Part shown: positions 1 through 9,445 of the stretch, piece after piece | Position numbering within the stretch: position 1 is the first letter of the stretch | How the letters are laid out: the number at the start of each line of letters is the position of its first letter | Assembly: GCA_934045075.1 (NCBI GenBank) | Contig: OW203722.1 | Location: 11,311,396-11,375,395 of the forward strand | DNA from: Yponomeuta sedellus | Taxonomy: Eukaryota > Arthropoda > Insecta > Lepidoptera > Yponomeutidae | Reading direction: 5' to 3' | DNA: 64,000 nucleotides | The notes under the pieces: generated by a model | Databases searched by the model: none | Seen by the model: the letters and a program-made list of their open reading frames with translations, nothing else | Told to the model about the DNA's origin: nothing | Translations under genes and position numbers: made by a program

Positions 1-262
1 CTGGCCAGAAGCGGAGAGAAGTCTGCATAAACTGGTGCCTTTGCGTCTCCCTACAGCTTTCACCAGGTCTGGTCTCACTATTGTTCTAGAGGCTCCTGTA
101 TCTAGGGTAATTTTGCACTCTACTTTGTTCACTGCACCGCGTATTAGTAGACTGGAATCTCACAAGCATGGAATGGGAACAGTCCCATTCCATGCTTGTG
201 AGATTCTGGTTACTGGGGCTACCTCCGCTCCAGCCAGTACCCGCCCCGCAGTCCTGGCTTTT
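1..262 (-). pseudogene. start of pol (aspartic protease) of an LTR retrotransposon, partial
   Basis: Read on the minus strand in the -1 frame relative to the gag stop at 261-263, this stretch encodes a retroviral-type aspartic protease with the active-site motif L-D-T-G-A-S followed by R-T-I-V-R-P, at about 110-70. The protease would mature Gag and Pol in the virus-like particle. The frame is closed by a TGA that lies in the second arm of a perfect hairpin (155-206), so this copy cannot express Pol as it stands. The rest of pol lies beyond the window. It belongs with the gag gene, PBS and LTR at 261-2500. The protease call rests on the DTGA motif and its position right after gag. Confidence 0.7.
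155..206. repeat. perfect inverted repeat, 24-bp arms, 4-base loop
   Basis: Bases 155-178 are the exact reverse complement of 183-206, with ACAG between. The hairpin lies between gag and the protease motif and puts an in-frame TGA into pol. It looks like a local snap-back duplication; a structured frameshift signal is possible but would normally lie before, not after, the gag stop. Confidence 0.9.
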
Positions 263-1523
263 ACTCGTTTCCCTGATTCACGGTGGAGGGCGCAGCGTCA
301 TGCTTCTTTACGAATTCTTCAAAACGCTGCTCCATATTTTTGAGACGCGCATCCAGTCTGTCATCTGTTTTGGTTGCTTGCCTCTCCTTCTTAGGACACG
401 TGAACTGCAGATGCCCTCTTTCCCCACACTTGTAACACATGGGCCCGGAGTTCTTCTTTGGCGAGGTCTTGATCTCTTTAACCTCCTCCGTAACTTCTCG
501 AAGTTTATAACCTTGCCGGATATCTTGACGCACAGCTTCTACTTCCAGGGCATGTGCCAGAGCTTCTTTTAATGAAGAATGGTGGCGAAGCTTTACTGCA
601 GCCCTAATTTCAAGATCCTTGATTCCGTCGACGAAAGCTTGCAAAATATTCGTGTCCACCATCTTACTATCAGCAGAAGGGTACGCCTTTCGAACCAGCT
701 TCTCAATTTCCAACGCCCATTGTTGAAGTCCTTCACCCAGGCGCTGAGTCCGGTCGCGTAGCTGAGCACGAAAAACGTGTTCCAGGTGTCGTTCCCCATA
801 TCTAGCCTCAAGTGCCTCCAGCAGGTCTTTGAACTCGCTGCCTGAGGTGGGCAGTGCCTCCAGGACAGATAAAGCCGAACCTCTGAGCGCGACGGTGAGG
901 GCTGTCAGGCTCTGTTCGTCCGTCCACCCGTTTGAAGCAGCGACAGTCTGGAACTGCTGGCGGTAGGCGACCCAAGACGTAGTACCATCGTACGGAGGCA
1001 CCTTCACTTTAGGCCCGTGGCTTATGCTGACAACTCCGCTCGATGTAACTCCAGCAGCTTTAATACGCCGAACTTCCTGCTCTAGTCCAGTGAGGCCGGT
1101 TTTCACATTTTTTAGGTCATCCTCTAATTCGGAAACCCGTTCGTTCACTACCTCTACATCTTCATGTAGCTTAGCGACCGTATCACTGAACTTTGTAACG
1201 GCAGAAAGGATCACCTGTTGATCTGCCTTCTGTTCTTCTCGCAGGCCTTTTTGTTCTTCTCGCAGGCCTCTTTGTTCTTCTCGCAGGCCTCTCTGTTCTT
1301 CTTGCAGGCACTGCATCTGCTTGCTCTGTTGTTCTTGCAGGCACTGCATCTGCTTGCTCTGTTGTTCTTGCAGGCACTGCATCTGCTTGCTCTGTTCTTC
1401 TCGCATGCCCTTCAACATTGCCATCAGGCACGACATATCCAAAACCTCCATTGTACGTGACGGAGGTTTATTGTACTGTGACAGCGTTTTGCCAGTTCGA
1501 ACGGTTAACTTACTCATACTCAC
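261..1523 (-). CDS. Gag polyprotein of an LTR retrotransposon
   Basis: A 420-residue uninterrupted ORF. The N-terminal third is highly charged and probably coiled-coil, with three tandem 11-residue repeats (E-Q-Q-S-K-Q-M-Q-C-L-Q type) and four G-L-R-E-E-Q repeats at roughly residues 40-105. The middle (about 175-330) matches the retrotransposon capsid fold pattern, with P-P-Y-D-G, the W-x-x-Y-R-x-Q-F core and a later L-x-x-R-Y-G. A CCHC zinc knuckle (C-x2-C-x4-H-x4-C, in C-Y-K-C-G-E-R-G-H) lies near residue 370 and would bind the RNA genome. The first ~18 codons come from a 122-bp segment (1471-1592) identical to an arm of a MITE elsewhere in the window, so this start codon is probably not the ancestral one. 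Upstream lie a repeat-rich leader, a PBS and an LTR. Most like Ty3/gypsy-type Gag. Confidence 0.85.
   Translation of the reverse strand: MSMSKLTVRTGKTLSQYNKPPSRTMEVLDMSCLMAMLKGMREEQSKQMQCLQEQQSKQMQCLQEQQSKQMQCLQEEQRGLREEQRGLREEQKGLREEQKADQQVILSAVTKFSDTVAKLHEDVEVVNERVSELEDDLKNVKTGLTGLEQEVRRIKAAGVTSSGVVSISHGPKVKVPPYDGTTSWVAYRQQFQTVAASNGWTDEQSLTALTVALRGSALSVLEALPTSGSEFKDLLEALEARYGERHLEHVFRAQLRDRTQRLGEGLQQWALEIEKLVRKAYPSADSKMVDTNILQAFVDGIKDLEIRAAVKLRHHSSLKEALAHALEVEAVRQDIRQGYKLREVTEEVKEIKTSPKKNSGPMCYKCGERGHLQFTCPKKERQATKTDDRLDARLKNMEQRFEEFVKKHDAAPSTVNQGNE
1240..1420 (-). repeat. in-frame tandem repeats inside gag
   Basis: Three copies of a 33-bp unit lie at about 1321-1419, and about four copies of a 21-bp unit lie just before them in plus-strand order. 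Both periods are multiples of three, so the coiled-coil reading frame is kept. Copy number could vary between element copies. Confidence 0.85.
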
Positions 1524-1592
1524 TACTCAATGCTCGATTAACGCGGTAGTAAAGTTATTCGATTGGATCTGTCAAACTCGCACTAAGCACTC
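1471..1592. repeat. 122-bp segment identical to the right arm of MITE C
   Basis: The sequence matches 24016-24137 base for base by eye, and a slightly diverged inverted copy lies at 23562-23683. It carries the start codon and the first codons of the gag ORF and separates that ORF from what looks like the original N-terminal leader (1583-1894). It is either a MITE fragment inserted into the element or sequence captured by the MITE. Confidence 0.85.
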
Positions 1593-1894
1593 TGGTGGTC
1601 AAGGCCGGTGGGCGGAGCCTGGTGCACGGGGGCGGTGGGCGTGGCCTGGTGGGCGTGGCCGGTAGGCGGAGCCGCTGGGCAGGTATGCTGTGTCTCCACT
1701 ACGCGCGTGGCCTGGTGGGCGGGGCCAGGGGGCGTGGCTTGGTCGGTGGGCGTGGCCTGGTGGGCGGGGCCAGTGGGCGTGTCCCTATGGCCAGTGGGCG
1801 TGGCCTGAGGGGCAGTGGGCGTGGCCTCCGCAGCACTTCTGGACCTGGTCCTCACTCCAGAAGTATCCTCTCTCGGAGTCAGTGGCATCTCCAA
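1583..1894 (-). pseudogene. probable original gag leader with proline/threonine repeats
   Basis: A 103-residue minus-strand ORF starts just downstream of the PBS with a basic segment (about M-E-M-P-L-T-P-R-E-D) and then runs into A-T-P-T-G-P-A-H-Q-like repeats. Those repeats are encoded by a GC-rich minisatellite of GTGGGCGTGGCC-type units at about 1600-1830. It is out of frame with the downstream gag ORF, from which the 122-bp MITE-related segment separates it. I infer that it was once continuous with Gag; a purely non-coding leader is possible. Confidence 0.45.
1600..1830. repeat. GC-rich minisatellite (GTGGGCGTGGCC-like units)
   Basis: Irregular tandem units of about 12-24 bp, mostly G and C, in a window that is otherwise AT-rich. 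It lies in the leader of the LTR retrotransposon. Confidence 0.8.
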
Positions 1895-1896
1895 AT

Positions 1897-1913
1897 CCCC
1901 AATTCTGACACCA
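1897..1913 (-). promoter_or_regulatory. retrotransposon primer-binding site
   Basis: The minus strand reads TGGTGTCAGAATTGGGG two bases after the LTR end (...GTAACA), where the 3' end of a tRNA would prime minus-strand DNA synthesis. The tRNA identity was not determined. Confidence 0.6.
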
Positions 1914-1915
1914 AA

Positions 1916-2480
1916 TGTTACGGGCTAGGGTTCTGGATTTGTATGTAAAACGCCAATGACAACTTCTTAGGATTTATTCACGCAGGGTCTGGTCTGCAGG
2001 TCTTCACGACACGAAGTCCACACGTAGATTCCAATCGCAGGTCTAATCAAAGTCCAATAGCTGAGGTCGTAGGTTATCGCTCGTATCGCAGGTATGTTCG
2101 CTCGAAGTTCACTCTTCGCTATTCCAAACGGAACTGACAGCGCGCCGCGGCGGCCGCTATTTATATCCGCCGGCCAGGGTTCTAGAACATTCCCGTAACT
2201 ACGTACCTACACTCGGTACACGCGGCAAGGTCGCTCGAACAGTTACTCATTTAAAGAGTTTTGCACCTTACGCTAGTGGACATACGAGTCATTATTGCTT
2301 GCAGCGTTTATTGTTTACTAAAACGCAGCATGCGGCGACTATTCTAGATGGTTCGGGATAGGACCGCGACAATACCTTTTCGATAGGCTAAGTACTCAAA
2401 ACCTTACAGCCGCCCCTCGTAGGCATATTTGGTAACTTGTAACCGTCACCTAGTGTCATGAGTTCAGGGCAACTAGTGTC
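1916..2480 (-). repeat. 5' LTR of the gag-bearing retrotransposon (outer end uncertain)
   Basis: The inner edge is clear: TGTTACGGG on the plus strand, i.e. an LTR ending in ...TAACA, next to the PBS. The segment contains a TATA box in minus orientation at 2158-2165 in a GC-rich context. The outer edge cannot be placed because the partner LTR is outside the window, so the end given is only an estimate. Confidence 0.55.
2158..2165 (-). promoter_or_regulatory. TATA box in the LTR
   Basis: Minus-strand TATAAATA between GC-rich flanks, about 245 bp upstream of the LTR inner edge. This suits a promoter driving the gag transcript. Confidence 0.5.
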
Positions 2481-2499
2481 GGCTCGGACTTAAACTTAG

Positions 2500-3000
2500 T
2501 TCACACCAAACTGACTGTCAGCCTCCAAAAGTGAGCGAGCCATACGCAGTTTATTGTATTACCATACATCTTCACTTTTTCGTTCACATCTAGCCAACAA
2601 TACGTTATTACGCTATGCGTACTTAGACGCTGACATTGCGCGGTCGTTTAATACTTACCTACTACAGCATAGCGCGTCACTACGCGCCGCGGACGCTGAT
2701 TGGCTACGTATTTTCACGTTTACACTGGGCCTCACAATGATCCTGCTAATATTCGACGTTTGGTTTGAACACGGCTTTATTCTCGAAACATAATCTGGTC
2801 GACTTTACGTACTTGTGCAGTTGCTGCAATCAGAAACGGAGAACAGTCTGCAGAGAAAGATTCGTTCGAAACGTTTTTTTTTTTAAAGCTCGTTTAAGTT
2901 TTGTGTCACTAGCGATCTTTGTGTAACTAGTTGCATATCGTTTTGTATCATTTGTCTCTGTGGACTTCACGATTAACTCAATTTTCTTTTTAATTTGCAG
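2500..3000. other. intergenic/intron sequence before the transporter exons
   Basis: No convincing exon is seen. The first coding exon of the transporter, expected to hold the first transmembrane helix, is not found here and probably lies beyond the window. A short ORF at 2554-2793 shows no family features. Confidence 0.5.
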
Positions 3001-4498
3001 CTGTATTGATGGCTGAGGTTGTGAAACTAATCATCTGTGTTGGCCTTGTGACCCAGGAGTCGGGTAGCATCAAGAGAGGAGCGCACTCTATGTTTGCCAC
3101 AGTCATACTTAATTTCAAGGATACTCTGCGAGTTTGCGTACCGTCGTTACTTTATATCGTACAAAATAACTTGCTTTATATATCCGCTTCGAATTTAGAT
3201 GCTGCCACGTACCAGGTAATTACTGACACCGAACGAATAACCCGTTGGGGCCTTGATTTTTGGGAACCTTTAAAACCTTAAAGAAGGATTCTTTTTCATG
3301 ATAAATAAATACTCCTGTTTAACTTTTTAGGTTACTTACCAGCTGAAAATACTGACAACAGCTTTTTTCTCTGTTGTGGTATTGAAGAGGTCTTTAAAGA
3401 GGTGGCAGTGGTTTGCCCTCTGCCTGCTGGCGGCTGGCGTAGCCCTGGTGCAGCTGTCCTCTAGCACCACCTCGAACTCAACCAGCTCGCAAGACCAGTC
3501 CAGATTAGTAGGCTTTAGCGCCGCCTTGGGGGCCTGCTTTATATCTGGCTTCGCTGGCATATACTTTGAGAAGGTCTTGAAGGAGTCTGATATTTCGGTG
3601 AGTTCCTACGTGATTTCCAAATTATTTGACTTGTAGTGCGGTAGTAACTTGGCGAATAAAATTGTTGCCTTAGAATTAAGTCTCTAACGTCAGTTAACTT
3701 TTTAATAAAACACTCCCGAAATTCAGTTTTATACTCTGAGGTGAAGGGAAAGATTTCACGACTGTTTATTTAGACTGCATTTGAGGAGCATTTACACCGC
3801 ATCGCCATACCTACCAGTGACAGTAGTACCTAATAGCAACTCTAGATGTACACCCTTATAAAAACACGAATCCTTAAAACACTCCTCAGAGGCAGTTATA
3901 GTAGTCTGTAAAAAGGAAAAAAATTACAAAATATTATATAAACTATCTCTAAGATATCAGGTGAGGTGTAGCGAAATCGTATTATTGTAAATAGCATTGC
4001 TTTGATTATCCTTATTTATTATTATTATTGTGATGATAAAAAAGATAATACTTACATGAAGATATTGTTATTATACTTAATGGCACACGAAAAACACAGT
4101 ACAGAAAATAGTACATATTTATGTTTTTGTTTCAGTTGTGGATGAGAAATGTGCAGCTAAGTTTGCTGTCGTTGCCATTTGGCGCCATCACATATGTTGG
4201 AAAGGAAGGTTCAATGGCTGATCTTCTGAAAGGCTTTGATAGTTTTATTTGGTACCTGGTGGTGTTGCAGGCAGCTGGAGGATTGATTGTGGCGGTGGTA
4301 GTTAAATACGCGGACAACATACTGAAAGGATTTGCAACTTCCGTTGCAATCATAATTTCATGTGTGGCATCTATGTACATTTTCGATTTCCACTTAACAG
4401 TTCAATTTGCCTTAGGGACTATGTTGGTTATTATGTCAATATTTCTGTACGGGTACGTGCCGAAAAAAAAACCAGCTGCTAGGAATGCCTATGTATGA
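3001..4498 (+). CDS. SLC35A-type nucleotide-sugar transporter, last three coding exons
   Basis: Three exons with canonical junctions: 3001-3215 (after TTTGCAG, before GTAATT), 3331-3597 (after TTTTTAG, before GTGAGT) and 4136-4498 (after TTTCAG, ending in TGA). The protein is a Golgi multi-pass antiporter of the SLC35A2/A3 group (UDP-galactose or UDP-N-acetylglucosamine in exchange for UMP). Diagnostic motifs: Q-N-N-L-L-Y-I-S-A-S-N-L-D-A-A-T-Y-Q, then V-T-Y-Q-L-K-I-L-T-T-A, then G-F-A-G-I-Y-F-E-K-V-L-K-E, and near the end K-Y-A-D-N-I-L-K-G-F-A-T-S with a lysine-rich tail. About 280 residues are present; the N-terminal ~40 residues with the first helix are missing from the window. In insects the closest named relatives are the Csat/UDP-GlcNAc transporter genes. 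The substrate cannot be told from sequence alone. Confidence 0.9.
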
Positions 4499-6060
4499 TA
4501 CGTAAACTTTCCTAAACTGTGGCACATAAAACCGTTATCTACAGCGTGATTTTCAAATCGTTACAAATATCATGCGAGTACATTCTTTTTATTATGTTAA
4601 ACAGTATTATTAATGATTCAACGGTAATAGTACTTATAACATATTTGTAAATATTCGAGAGTTAAATTTAATTATTTTCCCTACCTTGGTTTTAAATTTT
4701 GAATACAAATTCAAAGTGGTAGGCTTTATTTATTAGGTACTTTAAATGTCTAAGAGTCTATGATAAGCGTAAGTAAATGAAAGAACAGTGAAGTTCGGTG
4801 AACGCTCCACAAAAACTGCCAGAGTAGATTCCTAAACTATTATAATTAAAAATTGGTACGGCAACCTCGGTGCGGGAGGCTGACACGCGGAGCCACCGCG
4901 GAGTAACAGCATTTAATTCTTTTTAAACCGGCCAAGTGATAGTTTTTTTTATTGTGGCACTAATAACGCAAAAATAATTTTAATTTTATGGCTTCTAAAT
5001 TCGATATACGTATACATGTAGGTTTTGTTGAAGAATATTTTGGAATCTGATGTAAAAGTGCTGGTCTCGGTCCAAGTTAAATGGACTCTCTCTCAGAAGG
5101 CGTTATAATTCAGAGCTATACATGAATGGTTGCACAGACAAAATAACGGTGGTAAGACTTTGCAAACGGTCGGACGACTTCACTGTTATTTGATATATTT
5201 GAATAAAATAGGTAGGTAGACAATTATATCTTAAATAAATAACAACATGTAAGAATTGATGGATGCTACTATTTATTTTTTCATAAATGTACCTACTTTT
5301 AATTTAACCTCGTGTGATTTTTCAAAGACAAATAATATTATTCTTATTCTTAATGAATGGCTAGCATTATCCAAAAACCAAATCACAAGAGATACTTGAT
5401 GATCTAGTTAGTTTCGTATACAGACATTCAAATAAGTTCGTATTTCAGCTTGTAGCGTCTTCTGTTACTGATTATTACGCACCGAATGTAAAAACACAAC
5501 TAGTAAATCTAACCGCCCGGCCTTAATAAAAATGGCCAGCGTTTATTGGGCGGAAATGGATTTTAATCCAGTGGCGGATTTAAATCCGCGCGTTTACTTA
5601 TCTCTAGTAGCGTATGTGAGTCGAGGGGGGCGGTCTTACTCGGCAATTTAGGACGCAGATTTTTTTTAATAAGTAGGTACCATACTATATTTTGTTAATT
5701 TTTGAACCATTTCATATTTTTGTCGCACTTGCAATTCGTATCAATAGGAATGAGCATGTGATGTTTTATTCTGTAATGAAATTGGGTAAAAAGAAAGGGT
5801 TCTCTAAACGAATATAAAATTTTTGCTCATTGTAGCGACTGTCAATATAGTCTGTACTGTACGGGATTCCCCGTATTTTTTAATTATGTGCTTGGATTGT
5901 TAATGACTAATTTCAGCAAGAATAGCTTCCATCATACAAATAATAGTGTTCAATTCAATATTGTATATTAATAACACTTGCAAGCGCTCGTGGCCTAGTG
6001 GTATCGAGTGATAGGCATCAATCACTTAGCTTAAGAAACAACAGGCGCGGTCAGGTAGTA
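4499..6060. other. 3' flank of the transporter gene, AT-rich
   Basis: Probable 3' UTR followed by intergenic DNA. The first AATAAA hexamers are far downstream (about 5202 and 5233). A GC-richer patch at 5510-5650 and a box-A-like string at about 5988-6005 were seen, but no gene or complete element. Confidence 0.5.
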
Positions 6061-6071
6061 CTGGAGAATTA

Positions 6072-6118
6072 TTCCACTTTGCCCCACTAAGCCGCCCCGC
6101 TGGTGGGGCAAAGTGGAA
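6072..6118. repeat. hairpin with perfect 16-bp arms
   Basis: TTCCACTTTGCCCCAC at 6072-6087 is the exact reverse complement of 6103-6118. It is followed by a second, related hairpin at 6133-6180. Confidence 0.9.
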
Positions 6119-6132
6119 ACTTAAAATCTGAC

Positions 6133-6180
6133 AGTGGAATCTGCCCCACTGAAACTGGATGTAGTGGGGCAGGTTCCACT
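6133..6180. repeat. second hairpin, 18-bp arms with one mismatch
   Basis: Arms 6133-6150 and 6163-6180 share the TGGAA..TGCCCCACT core with the hairpin just before, so the two form a tandem pair of fold-backs. Confidence 0.85.
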
Positions 6181-6384
6181 AGTCTTAAATCTCAGTGACT
6201 TTCGCCCTACTAAGGTTGGCTCTTCAGGAGCTTTATAGGTAGTTGTTTGGAAACTTTCACACATTACTTTACGTAATAATAAAAAATATTACGTTATAAT
6301 GAAACATAATCCTCTATTACAATTACATAACAGGGGATTATGTTAGAGGAATAATTCGTACTGGATAAGAGACCATCCCGTGAC

Positions 6385-6630
6385 TACTGGCATGTATTCA
6401 GAGCGCTTCCGTGCTTCGCAAGGCACGTTAAGCCGTTGGTGCCGGCTGTCATGTAATGGCAGTCGTTAAGCCATGCGAGAGGTCTTATGGACGGCTTGAT
6501 AACTTCTGACAGTAAGGCCCTCCACTGTCTTACACTGCCTTCCGCTAACCCGAACTGGGCCCAGTGGTGGAGAAGTATAGCCTAACCTTTCTGCGATGCA
6601 GGAAGAGGACATAAAAAGGGTTGATATCTA
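6385..6630 (-). repeat. interspersed retroposed repeat (copy 1)
   Basis: The reverse complement matches 22865-23112 over its whole length at roughly 80% by eye, including the CTTCCTGCATCGCA and CTTGCGAAGCACGGAAG blocks. A shorter third copy lies at 42555-42650. Repeats of this type are common in moth genomes and resemble LINE or SINE 3' ends. Confidence 0.75.
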
Positions 6631-6839
6631 CCTATTTGCAAATGGGTACGCGTTAAAGTCTCTCTAAGGAAATTCGTGAGTAATTTATAGGAAGTTTAAA
6701 TGATGGGTCGCCTTTTGCCCACTTGACATTAAATTAATGGAATCGTCTACATACGTTTTCCAAATTTTGATTTAAATAAATATTCATGGACATATTACAC
6801 ACAAATCTTGTTAGCCCTATAGGTACTAAGTTCAACTAA

Positions 6840-7020
6840 ATGACTTGTGTTACAGATGCTAACTCGACGATAGATTTAAGACATTAATAGTTAGATAACA
6901 TCCAAGACCCGAGACATACTTAAAAAGTTCGTTTCCTAATTTAACCCGGCCGGGGATCGAACCTGAGACCATCGGTTTTACAGACAGCGTGCCAAACCGC
7001 TGCGCCACCGAGGTCGTCAT
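6840..7020 (-). repeat. tRNA-derived SINE
   Basis: The minus strand carries a tRNA-like head at about 6950-7018 with box A (GGTGGCGCAGCGGTTTGGC) and box B (GGTTCGATCCC). After it comes a tail with GTCTCGGGTCTTGGATGTTA, typical of lepidopteran SINEs. The cloverleaf is degenerate, so a working tRNA is unlikely. Confidence 0.8.
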
Positions 7021-7427
7021 AATTTTAATGTTCATAAGTAGGTAAATTTTTGTGATTGTAAAATTATTGAACATAGTTGCATGAGAGTACCAAATCTTAT
7101 ATCTACATTTTTAAATTATGTAGTTATAACTTTGACCATCTCCTTTTTGTTTAAGTTCTACTTTAGTTGAGTATTAAAAAAAAAAATCTGAACGGATATA
7201 TCAGTAGGTACATAAAGTAAGTGATATATTTTATTACCGTCAACTCCTGTAACTTCGCCTATTTTTGGCAATAATTTTCATGTTTTTTAAATTTCTCACT
7301 AAACTAAGAGAGTCCATCGCCTTCATCCTTCTACAATCTTGGCCAATAATATGACGGCTTTTCAAGTGTGCGTGTGTTGTTAGCCACCGATATTAGCCAA
7401 TGAGCTCGTAATCTGCATTTGAAAAAA

Positions 7428-7467
7428 GCAGGCGAAGTTTGGGTGCAAATCTTAACTTCGCCTGCTT
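7428..7467. repeat. hairpin built from the GGCGAAGTT motif
   Basis: AGCAGGCGAAGTT at 7428-7440 is repeated as its reverse complement at 7455-7467. It is a subterminal fold-back of the large element. Confidence 0.75.
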
Positions 7468-7639
7468 CGCTTAATTTCTATAAAAAACACATTAAATGTC
7501 GCAATAGAACTCCAATTCCATTGAAAAACTTTTAGATTCATTACATTATTTATAATGAAACTACCGCAGACTTATTCGTTTTTATTTTATTTAGAGGTAG
7601 GCGAAGTTAGGACGGCTTTTCTCGAATGTAGGAACAAAC

Positions 7640-8160
7640 TTAAGGGTTGTCACTTATCAGAATAAAAAAAAATCTATCTTATCACTATTTTTATCTGTTT
7701 TTTTTTCTTTAGGAATTTTAATGATAAAATAAAAAATAATGTAAAACGAAAGCATGAATTACCTATATTTATTAATTAACACACTGTTTTACAGTCTTTA
7801 TGTACTTTGTACAGTAGAGATCACATCAAGTCAGACACTGTATAGATGCATTACTATTCTACATTTTAAGTGTTAGAAAGAACGCACACTGGAATCTAAT
7901 TTGACAAATAGCATGAGCGTCTTGTAACATCGAATCAGGAAGAGTAGATGTAAACTGTCATTTCTAAGGGCCAATCCCTGCACTTTTGGGGGGCGTGGTC
8001 CAGTCTCATGCAAATTGGTTTTGTTTACGTCAGTCTACCTGTCTAATTTGTGCGTCAGTCAGTCGCACGCGTCATCGATCCCATGCGCACGCTTCATCGA
8101 TAGCTCGAGCGCGGAGCTTTTATAACGACGACGCAAAGATTTTTGTGTTGTTTGTGTGTG
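7640..8160. other. 5' flank of the transposase gene
   Basis: AT-rich up to about 7960, then a GC-richer stretch with CTTTTATAA at about 8117, a possible TATA-type element some 45 bases ahead of the ATG. No other feature was seen. Confidence 0.35.
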
Positions 8161-8565
8161 CAAGATGGCCCCACCACTGAGACACGAAGTGCGGATGCAA
8201 ATCATTGCAATGAGGAATGCTGGTCACCTAATTTCTCATATCAGCCGAGAAACAGGCATTACGGTGAGTTTATACCTATTTCAATATTATTATATATTTA
8301 TTACTTATTCATTTTGGGATTAGGGGTTATCTTTTGAAGGTGTCAGTGTGACCCAATATCACAACAATAGCCTACCTATTTTATTAATCCCCGACACGAG
8401 TGTCTAGGCTACGAGTAGATGTAGTTTGTTTTGTTTGTGGTTTGTATTTTGTGTATCTATACTACATATCCTATATCAGTCTGCATCATAGCAACCCCCA
8501 AAGAGATGAACCGAATTCAATGCAGATTCTTTTGTTTAAATGCTGGTTTAATCGTAATATTTTTA

Positions 8566-8660
8566 GCTTGTCACATTGGGATCCAATAACTCGAGGACCC
8601 AGTTCTAGTGAGCGGTGCCTCTGCCTACCCCATCGGGGATAACAGGCGTGTGTTTATTGA
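8566..8660 (+). repeat. interspersed LINE-tail-like repeat (copy 1)
   Basis: Reverse complement of 12872-12975, sharing CCAGTTCTAG and GGTGCCTCTGCCTACCCC. It lies in intron 1 of the transposase gene. Probably the 3' end of a LINE. Confidence 0.7.
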
Positions 8661-9298
8661 TGTATTTTTTTATTTTATTTATATTTAGCTTTATTTGATT
8701 GAAATCGGTGTAGTAGTTTACAAGTTTTGAGCATTATTAATTACGAAAACAAAACGGGTTTTTTTTGTTTACAATGTTGGTCATTATCATTTGGCTCTAA
8801 AAATAGTTTGTTTCTTATTACTTATATAGCTCAGCCATATTTTAAACTCTACTTATTTTTGATCGATACCCAAGTCCAAGTCGAAAATGGCACATTAGTA
8901 AAGTTGATACACTGGATAATGATAAAATTACAATAGAAACGTCACAAATTAACCTAATTTAATTGGCTGAATTTTATATATTAAACATTTGGTAAATTTA
9001 TTTTATTGGTCATCAAGTTTACGTAACGTAATATAACATGCCAAATTTAAAAGCCAACCAACCTATCGCTCAAATTTTGTTTCAGAGATCAACCATATAT
9101 TTCTGGATTAGACGATGGGAGGAGTCTGGGACCATAGAAGCGCATCGTCGTCAGCTCTATGAAAGAGCAACAACTGCTGCCCAAGACGAGGAAATTGTCG
9201 CGGCACATAGACAGCAGCCGTTTTTGAGCCTCCGGGTGACTTTTACACAATATAATGTAAGAAAGTTAAGTCATACAAAACAAATTTAATTTTGACTT

Positions 9299-9445
9299 AA
9301 AATCGGCCCGATTTCTGAATTGAGAATTTACACTAAGTTGATATGATATTTAACTAATGTGCTGTGTCACGCTCTTTCCAGAGAAATTTGACAGTAAAGT
9401 ATGTAGTTACTTAGCGAAGTTCTCAATTGAAATTGGCCCTTTTGA
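9299..9445. repeat. MITE-like imperfect inverted repeat
   Basis: The ends TCGGCCCGATTTCTGAATTG and CTCAATTGAAATTGGCCC are imperfect reverse complements about 150 bp apart, inside intron 2 of the transposase gene. A related sequence is seen near 30850-30990. Confidence 0.5.

Noticed and set aside
1218..1665. Plus-strand ORFs opposite gag (repeated Leu/Phe/Cys)
   Set aside because: Shadows of the tandem repeats coding for the gag coiled coil on the other strand.
2554..2793. 79-residue ORF as first exon of the transporter
   Set aside because: No first-helix motif of the SLC35A family, no splice donor in phase, composition not convincing.
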